A stretch of DNA of 64,000 nucleotides from Aptenodytes patagonicus. Lineage: Eukaryota; Chordata; Aves; Sphenisciformes; Spheniscidae. Both the position numbers and the translations under genes were made by a program. The stretch is from assembly GCF_965638725.1 (NCBI RefSeq), contig NC_134952.1, positions 66,555,424-66,619,423 of the forward strand. The letters run 5' to 3'. The notes under the pieces were generated by a model. That model had not been told where the DNA came from, did no database searches, and saw nothing but the letters and a program-made list of their open reading frames with translations. This document shows positions 27,747 through 40,500 of the stretch, in pieces (position 1 is the first letter of the stretch; every line of letters starts with the position of its first letter).

Positions 27747-30024
27747 AGGAAAAAATGCCTAGTTAGTCAAAAGAAATGAAATGTAAAATGTCCCCAGATG
27801 AGCATCTGGTGGGATTTTTAGCTACAGACTAGACAGGAGGAGCTTGGTGGTGCATCTGCTTGGGTGAGGTGGGACTGGGACTCAGTTCACTGCCATCAAT
27901 TAGTGTTTCAAGTGGCATGAAACCAGGTCGGCCCCCGGCTCGTTGCAAGATGCATGGAGGGTAAGAAAAGAACATGGGAGGATAGCTTGTGGTTGTGGCC
28001 GTACATATGTAGATTAAGCGTCTGTGAATTTTGTTCTGGTTTCAGTGGGGTGCGAGGGGTAGTTGGACACGAGCTGTCCTGCCTGCTGGCTGGGGTGGAG
28101 CTGCTTTTCCTGGGTCATTCGTGTCCTCTGTCCCACCATTTCCTTCCCCCTTGCACCCCGAAAGGTATGGTTCCCACACTCCTTGCTTGGGGCAAAAGCA
28201 AGGAGGGTTAGTTTTGGAGGTGAGATGGAGATGGGGAGCAGAAGGAGGGATGCAGAGGAAGGAGGTGCAATGTGCCAGCAGGGAGGTCATCCAAAAGCTA
28301 GGGAGGGAGAAGGGGGAGCAGGAGGCTGTGGAGCTGCAGCAGGCGTCGACTGCCCCACTCGGCTTTCTGCCCTGGGCAGCAGCCCCCTGGCCTAAAACAG
28401 CCAAAAATATTTTGGGGTTGTTTTCCAATAATATTTTGTTGTTGTTTATTTATTGAGCCTTTATTGACCAAACCTAATTTTGCAACCATGTTTAATTTAT
28501 TTTGAGACTTGTTATACATTATAGATTAGCTTGCTTTCTCTCTTTGGCTTGGCCTACCCTTTTCAAAGACAAATGTTACTTTTGGCAAAACAGCTGCATT
28601 AAAGTTGATTCTCAGCCCTATGCTGCTCTCCAAACACTGAAATAGCCCGTTGGCAACCTGTGCTTTCTTTATATTAATTGCACTTTTAGTAACCCCTGTC
28701 ACTACCTGAAAAGAACAGTGTTCCTGGGCCATCATCAGCATTTCTGAATGTGTTTCCATAAACTTTGTGTTCCTGAAACGAGGACTTGTGCATGTTACGA
28801 TGGCAGTGTGTGATCACTGCTGTTTTGTGATGTGTTTTGTCAAGGTACAGGGTTCCTGGAATTCCCACTGGGTTTTTCTCCTCTCCTACTCAGTATTGCT
28901 GAGATTAAGGTTTTCTTTGGGTCCAACGTTTCATATCATAGCAATACAGCAATGTTGTCTGCTTCTGTTGAGCCAGCAAAACTGCATCCCAACCAATAGC
29001 TTTTTTCTCTTTCAATATTAGAGGGCATGTGTCAGCCCGTATGTGGTCTGTGGCAGCTGAAAGGTATTTCTGAAAGTTACTCCAACCTGTGCACCTTTTT
29101 GCTTGTTACACGAGGTGCAGCAAGCTCTGAACTTCCTCATGAGCTCTCCTCACTGTTCAGAGAAGAGCTAGTTACGATCTGGGGTCAGGCTTTTGCTTTG
29201 TCTTGTTTTTCTGGAGGGCCCTGGGAAATGGGAGTGAGGGAGATGCAATCTGCAAAGCAAGGCAGGAGCTGAAGGTTTCGTGAGTAGCGTTTTCTTTGCG
29301 ACATGAATACATACAGTTAGTGCCGTGGGCGCTGGCAGGGCTTGTGTCATCGGGTCTCCGGGCAGCATGTGAGTTGTGGCACGCTGGTCAAGCCGCTGCC
29401 TGCCTGCTCAGCTGCCAGCCGCCCTCTCCTTGCATTTCTGGGTCATTTCTGTGGGATTTCTATTTCAACTGTTATCATACAGGGTTGGGTTTTTTCTTTT
29501 TTTCACCCCACTTTACTTATCATCTTAGAGCATAAATAAAATCTGCAACTCTCAGTGAAAGCGCCCTTAAAAAGCAACTGTCAGGTTTCCTGAACATGGA
29601 ACATTGGTCTTAAATCTCTTAAATGGTCCTTATCCCGTGGGGAGTGATGCACCAGTCCTCCCTCTCACAGCAGCTCTTCACGTGCTGGGACACAGCAGTG
29701 GCCTCGGCTCAGGAGAGGCGCGATGTCTTAGAGCCCCACGGAGAAATGAGGATGCCAAACCTCTTGCAAAATGGAGTCTCCAGTGGGAAAAGATGTGCAA
29801 ATAGGCGAGGGGAGGAGACTGATGTGTTTGGCTTCAGCACTGAATCCACACTCTGAGGCTTCTGTGAATAAGAAGTAGCTACCTTTTATAGTCCTTGAAA
29901 AAGACAAAAAGCAGATCTGTGATACAGCTTAAAAAAAAAAAAAGTTTAAAAAAAAATCTCTCCAAAGAAATTGTGCCACAGATCTTTTGTTTGTTTGTCT
30001 TCTGTACTGAGGATGAATTGCTGC

Positions 30025-30046
30025 GTGTGTGTGTATATATATATAT
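30025..30046. repeat. (GT)5(AT)7 microsatellite
   Basis: A short compound dinucleotide run, gtgtgtgtgt then atatatatat, in intergenic DNA. No functional implication is visible. Confidence 0.8.
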
Positions 30047-33000
30047 AAAAAATTAAAATATGAATTTTGACTTGCTTGTCTTTGAGTTCTTCAGATGAAA
30101 AAGATGTTGGTCAAAATTGTAAAGATGAAATGAAAAACAAGCTGCCTGGGGAGGCAGAATTTCTTGTTTCGCTGATCTGAAGCTGAAATGTCTCACTCTC
30201 CCCTGTGCTCTGCTCACACACAGTTGCACAAGCGCAGTCCCTGGGTGCAGCTTCGCTCAGAGGTGAGGGTTGACGTGGCCATGCAATGTGTGATTGTGCC
30301 GCACATCTTCCTTGGTTTGTGGCTGAGTTTCTTGAAATATTCAACAGCATGAACTTGCCACTGTCTTCATCTCATTGCCACCTTTTGAAGGAAGGTATCA
30401 AAACGGTGTGTTTCAAGTTTTTTAACCTTGAAGTTTGAAATTGGGGTGTCCATCCTGATGCGACTGTGATGCTGGGGTTCATTTGTAAGTACTACTTTGG
30501 CAAAATACTCCAGCATGTTTCCAAATCCCATTTATTTTGCCTGAGACTGGGGCATGTTTTACTGGGCCAAGTGTCCTTGGGATCTCTGGATACCTAGTAC
30601 ATATGTGTTTTCCTTTTTTCCTCTCTCTTAATGACTACATGCATAGTAGTCCCATGCTGCCTCTGTCTTTTGGTTGATAACATGAAAAAGAAGAGAGAAT
30701 TAGTCTTCTGTTTTACCAGTTCATTTTGTCTGACAGCTTTGACATTCTTTCAGTGAGGAAATCTTTAATTAAGGGCGGTTACTAACCTTCTGCTAAAAAC
30801 CGGTCATCAGTGGGTATGAATCGGCACCACGCACATGCAGAGGCATGAATCTCAGCCTGACCCCAAGGGGTTGGAGATAGCAGCGCTCCAGCTCCGAGGC
30901 CATGATGAGGGCTAATGACTCCATCAGGGCTGTGCTGTGTGTTGCTGTGGCCACGGGCTTTACAGAGCAGGGCAAGTGTATGCCCCCATCAGCTTTCCTT
31001 TTTTCCCCCTCTGACAGGCTCTAGTGGAGGGAGCGTTGGCATGCCTCAGAGCAGTGTTGGTGCCAAGGTCAAACTGGCTTCCTCTGAAAGCCAAAGTGCG
31101 CGTGCGTGCAGGCACTGCAAGCAGGAAAAGAGAGTGCATGGAGCAGAGGGGCTAGCCCTCGTGGGAGCATGGAGTTGTAGATCTTTGGTGGTAATTCGGT
31201 AAGATGGATTATGGTTAGCTGACTGAGGGGTGCTCCAGCAACCCACGTTGGGTGGGGAGTGATAAAAAGCAAGGAAACCAGCTGGGGGGAAGCAGAGCCA
31301 GGTGTGAGGAGATGGAAAAGTAAGAGGTAAGAGAGAGAAAGAGGCATGGCGGTCTCTTGGAGGTAAAAGGAAGACCTTGGGAACCAAACGGCAGTAGCGA
31401 GAGCAGCTAGGATGTCCACTAAGGACGGGAAGAAAGAAGGGCTGTTTGGCTCTGCTCTTCCATTTCTGTCCTTTCTGTCCTGCATTGAGCAAGATTTTGG
31501 CTGGGGAGCTGGCAGCTGCTCCCCAAAAAGAAAAGTGAGAAGTGGGAGGAGAAAGTTGCCACGTGGCGTAACGTGCAATGACAACGTGACATCTAAATGC
31601 AATCATATTGGCAGCTGTAATGTGCTGTTTGTTTCATCTGGCGGCTGTTGTGTTGGAGATCTGACTCAGACTGTGTCAGCACAGTGCATGGATTTGCAAT
31701 TACTTTCTCCCAGCAGTCCGTGCTGAGTTAGGTATGCTGACTTGCACTGTCCCAATTTTTTTTTCTTTCTTGGAAAATGTGTGTAGGGGAAGATAACTTG
31801 CTTATGATTCTTGGCCCGAGTTAAGTCTTACCTGTCAAGCAAATGAAGACGCAAACGTTTCTCGTTGGCTATGTAACTAGAGCCATGCCTCGCTGCCACT
31901 CCCAGGAACAGCTATAGCCGCATAGTTGCCTGCTTAGAGTATTAATTTTCAGGACCATTAATTTAATAAGCATCAGAGAAATTCTCCTGTGGGACGCTGC
32001 CAGGCAGCAGGGGCGCTTCAGCAGCCAGGCAGGCAGCCGTAGCCACGCGTGCACTCTCTTCATCGAAGCCCGGTGCACGCGTATCTTACTATCTCTGTCA
32101 GGATGCTGGCTGCCACACCAGCTAACGCAGGTTGTGTGCACTCATTGAAAGAGCGAGTCACCGTTTTGGTGGAAAACTTGTGGCAGGTATTTATTTGCAT
32201 GGGCTTTTTGCTTGAAGTGATGGAACACGACAACCCCTGCAGACCAGACAAGTCAGATGGCAGAAATTACGTAGCTGCCTGTTGACTTTTTTCTTTATGT
32301 GTGCTGGAACAGCTTTAAAATGAAATTGTCTGGAACCCAAGGAATTGCATTAAAATGCCACGAAGTGGCAGCAACACCAACCTTGCTGACAGAGCCAGGA
32401 AAGAATTACAAATACACGTTTCATCTCCTGGCTCGGAGTGCTTTATTTGCTGCCAGTTCCAGTCAACAGAACATGCAAAAGTTTAGAAAACAAATACAGA
32501 TGTGGTAAGAGCAGCCAGCAAAAAATTTAAGTGGAGCATCTGGAATAAAGTACTTGGGTTTGCAAAACTGTTCACTGCAGCGATGCTGAAAATAGTTTTA
32601 AAAGCAGTTTCAGCCTAAATGAAGATAGAAAGCCCCATTTAACTGTGGGAGTAATCTGGAGTTACAGACTTTCCAGGCATTTGTTCTAATTAAGCTTAAA
32701 CAGGTTAATTGGCTGAATTTTTATTGCCTGATTACAACTTGTTTGTAAAATGAATCTCAGTGTCATTTGGTGTCAGAGCCGTGGTCCCATCACACAAGAT
32801 CACGCTGAGCATCCTGCAGCTGCTTTCAGCAGAGTGGACACGCAGCAAACGAGGTAAACACAACTGCTTCTGTTTCTCATTGTGGTTCAGGGCAGTTACG
32901 TGGGGCTGGAGTTGTTGGGAAGCTGCGCAATCAGTGTTGCATTCTGAGCACTCAATTTTATCTTTAACAAACCTTTATTTACTCAGGAGTTTTCCTGAGT

Positions 33001-35344
33001 CGGCGAGGCCTGCCCCCCACTGCTCAGTGTTTGCCATTGGTAGAGGTTTTTGCCTGTTGACGTGAATTTTCTCATGCAGCTTGTTTCCAACTCCTAGAAG
33101 AGATGGAATCACTCCAGAGTCAAAATGCTGTTGCAAGTGGATGTAGGACATAGAACTGAGGTCATGCAGTCAGGACACAGGAAGGCAGCCCGATTTTAGG
33201 TAAGTGCACACAAAAGTTCAGAGCAGCAAAGCGATCTCATAAAATTTCCTGGGGCTTTGATAGCCTTATTGCTGCTGGACTGTCTGCATCTCTATTGCTA
33301 GCACTTGAATGCAGTTGGATCGAGCATAGAGGAAGAGGCTGTTGAGCCCAAGTGTTGGTTTCAGAATCTGCTGCCAGTCATGCTGGCGGCAATTGTGCTT
33401 TTATTTAATTATCTTGACTTCCCACTGCTCTAAAAAAAGAAGTGTGGTACCAGATCAAGAGCAAGAGAAGTTCCTTGGTTTTGATGAATAAATTGCTTCT
33501 GACGTGTTCATTGCCCTACGTGCGTGCATGCTACAAAGGTTAACAACACTGACACTGGAGTAACTGCCCCCAAATCCAACCGCACCTGAAAGAAGATCCT
33601 GGAAACAGACACGGGATCTCTCCAGCGCCTGGCTGGGATCATTGTTACCTCCTGCTTCTGTGCAGCAGCCGGAGGCCGTTGGTTGTTTGCCTGTTGGTTA
33701 TGTTGCATAAATACATGGTGTGTGCAAAGCCCCCTGCGAAGGCTTGGTTATTTGCAGGGCTGCATCCCCCTCTACCGGCGGACATTTCGGTGAAATCATT
33801 TTCTCTCAGCCAGTGTTCAAACAGGAGGAAAGTCTGTAGTCTTTCTGATGGGACTAAGAGTGCATGCATATATTTTGCTTACGTTTTAAAACATGCAAGT
33901 AGCACGTGCATCGCCTTCTAAAGTCTTCTGTCCACATCTGAATATTTTAGCAGGATAGACAGTTTTACCACAAACATGGCTCTATTAGGAATGAGATGGC
34001 TTTGGGGAAGAGCAATATTAAAAAGTATTCCAAGCTGTGAAAGTATAACCAAATTCTCACAATCCCCTTTGAATGTAAATAATAAGGTATGAATTTAAGA
34101 TTATTTTGAAAGGACATATTTTACAGAATTGAAATAAACACTAGTACATGCAAGATCCTTGCATCATCGTGGTGTTATGGCATGTCCTGAAAAAAATACA
34201 ATCAGAAATTACTATTTTAATGTAGCGATCAGAAATCTAACTTAAAGGGAAATCTTTGCCTTTGTATTGATCTTCCATACATAAAAGTGCTCAGACTAAA
34301 ATTTCCTGAAGACAAATATGGCTGTGGGTGGCACAGCAGATGATGCGCTGCCCTTGGCAGTGGTATGGTTTGGGAGGATATTGGGAAGCAACAGTCCAAG
34401 TCCTGAGGTGAGGAGCAGCGTCGTGCATGAGGGCTGCTGTGTGGCAGCAGGAGAGGGAGCAGACGGGGAGGCGGCGTGTCCCAGAAGCTGGGGCGGCAGC
34501 GGGGTGGACAGGCAGCAAGGGTGACTGGCTGCACACACATGACTGGAGGTACACGGCCAAGGGGGTTGGTCAAGAGTTGTCCAGGGTCTGGTCTTGCTCC
34601 TCCTGGAAGCCCATGACATGGTTAAAATCAGCAGGCTGGAAACTTCGATGTGAGTAACTGTGACCACGCTCGATTCTTCCAAAATTATTTTTTTCTTTGT
34701 GTTTAAAGGATGTACTAATAGACATCTATGAGTTTATGATTTTTATGGGTGAGGTCAAGGCTTTTAGATGCAGGAAGAACAACATTAACAGAAGCAGTAA
34801 CAATTCCACATTTGGGATCAGACGTGCATCGTGTTTAGATGCAATGATCTCATGACCCTGAATGTTTAAAGACTTTGCTATCGCAAATCCCGGGTTTAGT
34901 TTTAAATTAGAAGACGTGGTGGGAGTTAGGGCCTGCTGCCACTGGAGGGCTGCCTCACCACGGGGAACCGGAGTGGGCTGCTCTGTTCCCTCAGCCTGGG
35001 GGAGGTTACTTCTTTGTCATCATTATCCTGTTGCCAGTACTGGAAGAAAAACGAGTTTGCTGGTGTTAAATCACAACAGCTTTATATGCAGGTAAGTCAT
35101 TACAGTTTGTTGCAACAGTAATCCTATACTACTTTGTTTATGATACTTGGACATCATTATCACATTTCCAGCAATAGTGTTTCTAAAAACAGTTCTGCAC
35201 AAAGTATTTGTAGTTCTGGTGCCATCTAAGATTAACAATGTGGACACCACTGTACTGGCAACAGGGTTGTTCCTTGTAAACCTTTTTTGCAGTTTTCCTG
35301 CCAGCCCTTAACAATACACCTGAAGAAGCCTGAGCACAAATGTT

Positions 35345-35359
35345 GGGGGGGGGGGGGGG
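35345..35359 (+). repeat. G15 homopolymer
   Basis: Fifteen consecutive G, about 640 bp beyond the KLHL8 poly(A) signal in its direction of transcription. Its length may be uncertain because homopolymers are error-prone in sequencing. Confidence 0.8.
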
Positions 35360-36000
35360 CAAATTGAAATACAACAGAAGTGTCTGTCTTACAGTCGTGT
35401 TCAGACCTAGTACCATTTGACTTCCAGCTACAGGGTCGACAGCAGAGGTACAGAATCCCAGCACATTTACTGTAACCTTATTTCCCTGCTGAACACACGT
35501 GTCTCCCTTTGGTGCCTGGAAGGCAATTGCTGTCAGTGTGGTCCAGATGTGCGCAAGTTACAGGCTGCACCCATGGGTGCTAGCACTTTCCCACCAAGAG
35601 GAGAAAAGTATCGGCTGGCAAGCACCACTGCCAGGCTACTTGGTATTGTGGTCAGTGTTTCTTTGTGGAAAACTTGCCTTTATTTTTTTTCTCTTAAGTT
35701 TTCTTGTTAGCCAGGACATCCATAGAAGAACCTGTTTGGTCCCAGAGAGGGAACCTGCACCTCTTCTTTCCACCCCTCCTAGCCAGATCAAGAGCCAGAA
35801 GTACCACAAGGGTGACCGCATCCTTGCATGGGGGCAAGGGTGGCAGCAGGGCAGTATGGCTCACAGCTGTTAACGCAGGATTTTCCCTGCTGACAAAGGG
35901 GCCTACTCTGCAGAAGCAAAAAAATACTCAGTGTTGTAATGTTACCCACAATAGCATGCTCCAGTCATACTAGAAACAAGGTGCTTTGAAGTACAAATGT

Positions 36001-36006
36001 TTTATT
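36001..36006 (-). terminator. KLHL8 poly(A) signal
   Basis: TTTATT on the + strand reads AATAAA on the - strand, 1.45 kb after the KLHL8 stop. It is the most distal well-placed hexamer before non-genic sequence. Other - strand AATAAA hexamers nearer the stop are less well placed. Confidence 0.6.
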
Positions 36007-36018
36007 GCAATGTTTCAT

Positions 36019-36026
36019 TATTTACA
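36019..36026 (-). promoter_or_regulatory. Pumilio response element beside the KLHL8 poly(A) signal
   Basis: TATTTACA on the + strand reads TGTAAATA on the - strand, matching UGUANAUA. It lies 12 nt upstream of the poly(A) hexamer, a placement seen for functional Pumilio sites near 3' ends. Confidence 0.45.
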
Positions 36027-37459
36027 GTACCGTTCACTTTGTCCCTGGGTGCTACCAAAGTGCAAGCCATTTCAAACAGAAAAGCTAAATGATGGTAATT
36101 GAACAGCAAAACATGGCTGTGCCTTATGCTCGTACTGTCCTGCCTCTTCCCTGGTACTGAATGCAGAGAAGTTTGCTGTTCTCCCTGGTCACCTGGAACA
36201 ACCTGGTAGCGTGAAACTTTGGTCACAAAGGATTGTCAGTTGGTTTGTTCAAGGTGATGCAGGAACGAGAATCTGCAGTCTTTCCAGCTGGACTTTACTC
36301 GGAATTCAGGGTTTCTGACTGCGTAAGACGCCGCCTTTGTACACAACACTGTCAAGTTCCTATTTCAGTTTTTAATGTAAGTACTGGTTTATTTCCAACT
36401 CTTTTTGTTGCTGATTCTCTTTGGTCTATGTAAGCTTTAAGTCATCTACCTCTTTTGAGGCTAGATCTTCCTTGCTTAACTACCTTAAAAGAGCCAATAC
36501 CTCTAGAATTACCATAGAGTTGCCACTGGATACTGAAATCGGAGATGTCATCTCCTAGAGTTGCATTTAAAGGTCTTTACAGAGTACTGCAACTTTTATT
36601 ATGATGTGTTTCCATTTTGTATAAAAATGGTGATTCAGACGCCACCGAAGCCTACATTTTCACACACTATCATCTCAAAGTAGGACAAATTACACTGGTT
36701 ACTTCAGGAATGTTCTCTCCACAGAAACTTGCCTTTGGGGGGGGGGGATAGTTACTACAAATTTTATTGAAGACTTGAGAATTCCAGTGGCTAAACTCAG
36801 GTCAAGAACCTTTTCAGCTTTCTAACAAGTGTATTAGCTTGAGAAAGTACTTTGAAAGACAGGTTTCAGGCTGAGTACCTGTCTGCCAGCAGTCCCTTGG
36901 GAGGTGGACACTGAACTTCTCTACTCCAGTTATCTTAGTGTGCAACAGGAATGTCGTTACCTTCTAAAACTTGAGACGCTTTGTGTTACAGAGCTCTTGT
37001 ACAATTAGGAAATGTTTAAGACTACATTCCTGAAAATAAGTTACATTAAATGGCACTCGAGTCATCCAGAAAACATGTAGCAGGGCTGTTGGGTCAGGCT
37101 CAGCAGTAGTAACTGCTGCTCTCTCTCCTCACCCCACGCCTGGTTCACAGTTCAATGATGAGTCCCTGCAACAGCTGTGTCAAATGATTCTGAAATTACA
37201 ACTTGTCAAAAATCGGATGATTGCAGCTCTTGGCAGGTTTTCTCCTGTGAGTCACACTTTTATTCCATGTTTTCACAGGCTTTTCTGTATGACTATTGAT
37301 AGAAAGCCACCAAAAGCTTTACAGTTGCAGAAGGTAACATTTTCACAAAGAAAATGTATTGTTTTTATTTCTTAACCTACCATACAAAACACGGTGTTTA
37401 AAAGCTCTGCAGTGCCTCCCTACTATCATTCTTCGGGAATTTGGAGGAGGCAGCAGAGC

Positions 37460-37583
37460 TCACATGCAGTCAACAACGTTGCTGGATCCTTGGCCCACAT
37501 CCCGGATCTGGCTGCTGGGACAAGAGCACACAGCCACGCCCGCCCCTGCCCTGCAGTGTGACACAGAGCCGACGAGTTCCCAC
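37460..37583 (-). CDS. KLHL8: KLHL8 last coding exon and stop
   Basis: After the acceptor (ccatcttctttag on the - strand) the first base completes a split Arg. It then encodes [30 protein letters not shown] and [10 protein letters not shown], followed by TGA at 37462-37460. WELV...CRAGAG closes the sixth Kelch blade. The short tail matches the mammalian C-terminus closely. No stand-alone ATG frame reveals this exon. Confidence 0.95.
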
Positions 37584-40500
37584 CTAAAGAAGATGGTAGA
37601 GGAAAAAAAGAAAAGTAAGTTCCTGTCCTTTCTGAGCAACTTGAAAGTATTTCTTTTGTGTCTGAAATTGTTATACAGCCTAGCTGTTTACTTTGCACAA
37701 AAATACACCCCGCTAGCTTATTCTTGTTATTTCTCTGATAAATTTATTGCAAAATCAGATTGAAACAACCAGAAGAATGTAGATTCTTATTGAATGAAGG
37801 GAAGAGGACAAGGGATGGAGAGGAGGGGGAGGAGGAAGTGCTTATATATTTACAAGAAGAACCGAGTGGCATAAGCAGCACTCCTGCATCGCAGTCACGG
37901 ATATTACTCAATTATTACCAGGAACCAACAGATAGACTCCTGCTGCACACTATTTCTATTATATTGTGTTTTCATATAGGCAGATTTCATTGTCTTATTA
38001 AGCCAAATAAAAGATTTTACATTACCTATTCACTATGGGATCAAATGCTTCCACTGTATTCAGGTACGCATTGCCATTATGACCTCCCACTGCAAAAATT
38101 TTACCCATCAGTGTTGCTATGCCAACGCCACCCCTTGGAGTTGTAAGCTCTGCTACATATTCCCATTTGTTACTGCGTGGGTCAAACCGTTCCACTGAGC
38201 TCAGTGGAGAGTTGTCATCAAAGCCACCTGCAAAAAATCATCACATTATCAGTTTTTAGCCACTTCTAGTGCTGGTGATATCCAGGACTGGCATTATCAG
38301 GCTACTCTCAGCATTCAGTGGGCTAGCTCTATTTCTTTACAGGAATTTTACAAGCTCCTAAAAATTAATCTAACAGCTCTCCCTCCTGCCACTGTACAAG
38401 CATCACCAAGAGTGACAGTTTTCTTCTACTCAAGTTGCAAGGAGAGGTATTTCTATTATTTTTCTCCTTGAATTCATCTTACACATAGTTATAATGAAAC
38501 AGCTTCTAATTTGGAATAGAAAAAACCTAAGACCAGTAAAAGGATGGTCCTCATCTTATTCTGGCTTAAGCAAAACACACTCTTGCGGTGTTTTCAAATT
38601 ACAGCATTGCTCAATAATTGAGTAGGAAAAAAACATCCTCAAGTAAGACTTCAGTGATGCATTCCCCTTGCTGGGGCAGCTGTCAGAGGAGCATTTTACT
38701 CAAAACTTTTTTAATCACTTTTATGATAATAAACAAGGCAGAGCTCTGCAACTATCACTACGGCATACCTACCTGGCATCTTCCTCCCTCAGGAAAGTGG
38801 GTAAATGCAAGGCAGAGCAGAACAAGACAGGCCTCGGACAACAGGCTGTGGAATAACTGTAATCACTGTGCAAAAAAGCTACTGTTGTCTACACTCAGAA
38901 TAGAATTAGGGTGCTTTAAAAGTGTGTGAACTTAAGAATCATTTTCCTAAAGGGAAACTCAAGATTAGTGAGTCTCGAGAGGATTTTCTATATAGACATA
39001 TTGTCCTGAACAGTAGAGCCCTCCTGAAATGTGGGTTAGGAACTGCTTTTTACTTCCTCACTAACACACCTTTGTTTAAGCGTGCCCTGGTTGTGCTTGC
39101 TTTCTTCTCCTGCCAAAGAACACAAAGTACAGCTCAGGTCTATCTGTTCCCCAGTTCCTGTAGCAACAACAGCCTCTTCCAAAATGCCAGTATTTGGCAG
39201 AAACAGCACTACAAAATGCCACATCCCTACTCACCGACAACGTACAAGCAGCCGTGGAGCTCGCTGACACCATTGCCAGCTCTTCGCTGACCCATCTCTT
39301 TCACTTCTATCCACTTATCCAAATGGGGATCATATTTCTCCACACTGGAAAGAGATGCTACACCGTCATTGCCACCCACAGCATAAACATGGTTCTGGAA
39401 AACAGTTGTATAGAGAAAGATTATTTGTAATGTATATGTGTTTACTCAGCTTTTCATAAGCAATGTTAAAATTATAGGAAAACAGGGTATATCCATACAG
39501 TCCTAATTACTTACTTTTATTTAAGAATTCCAACAACAGACTTAATTATCTAACAACTTGTAAACACTATCTTCCAATTAAAGAAGTGAAAAAGTTATGT
39601 AGTGCTGCAGATATTTTGCAGCGTATACATGGCGACAGGGGGATTAAAGTGTGGGTGCATTCAGCACCTTTAAACATAGTAACCATGAAAACCAGAGCCT
39701 TCTGAGTGAGACATGAAGCATTAGCCTGATGTTGTTAAAAGGGTCCTGGTACTTGTTTCAACAGTACTTGAGGTACTGGGAGCAGGGAGCGTAGTTTAAT
39801 TTGATATGAGCATTATCCTAAATATCCTCAGCTCTTACACGGTTCCATAGGATTTTGATGACCTGAGGTGCTCAGACCCACCAGCTGCATTTTGTTTAAA
39901 ATCTTGTGTTCTGCCTTGTAAAAGCAGATTTGAAAAGCAGGTCGGTTCCTCAGTTGGCCCCGACTTGGGAGGAAACAGCCACTTACCACAAGGGCTACGG
40001 AGCCGACTCCTCCCCTGGGAGTGTTCATTGGGGCGACTGCACTCCATCGATCAGAATCAATGTCGTATCTTTCCACATCGCTGAAGCAAGTGTTGTCATC
40101 TAAACCTCCTATTGCGTAAATGGGGCCACCAAGGGAGGCAAGAGCGATTCCCCTCCTAAGAAAACCATAGGATCAATACCTCAGTGCAAATCCTTAAGGA
40201 AAGGGAATGGGAAAGACACATCAAGTGCAATGTTACCTGACTGGCACCTGTTTCAAACTATGGGAAAAAAGTAATGAAAACTTAAAAAGTGAAGATTATA
40301 ATAAATAATGACCAGTAACTGTGGCTGGCCCTCTGCACACCTGTGTCAGTCTTGCGGCTTTATCCTGAAAGTCTCTTGTATGTTTGCAGCCTCCCATTAG
40401 AGGGGCTCTAGAGTTTTATCTTAACTTCACCTCAGCCTTCCCAGGCAGCTGTATGTTATTGTGTGATCCACGAACAGGACTGTTGCAGCTAGAATATTTT

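Larger units (their letters stand above)
27747..35984. other. Intergenic region between convergent AFF1 and KLHL8
   Basis: About 8 kb without a recognised gene. It contains an AATAAA at 29535-29540, A-rich runs near 29932-29955, a (GT)5(AT)7 microsatellite at 30025-30046 and a G15 run at 35345-35359. The longest open frames (186 and 177 codons on the - strand at 31046-31606) overlap in two frames, with no family resemblance and no splice context. No transposon was recognised. Confidence 0.6.
35985..37459 (-). other. KLHL8: KLHL8 3' UTR
   Basis: The region follows the KLHL8 stop codon and runs about 1.47 kb to just past an AATAAA on the - strand (36006-36001). It contains a Pumilio-type TGTAAATA (36026-36019) and a G11 run on the + strand (36737-36747), which is a C-run in the transcript. 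The open frames inside have no family match. Confidence 0.7.

Noticed and set aside
31046-31606. Open frames of 186 and 177 codons on the - strand between AFF1 and KLHL8
   Set aside because: Two overlapping frames are open in the same place. There is no family resemblance, no splice context and low-complexity Pro/Ser/Leu composition, as expected by chance.
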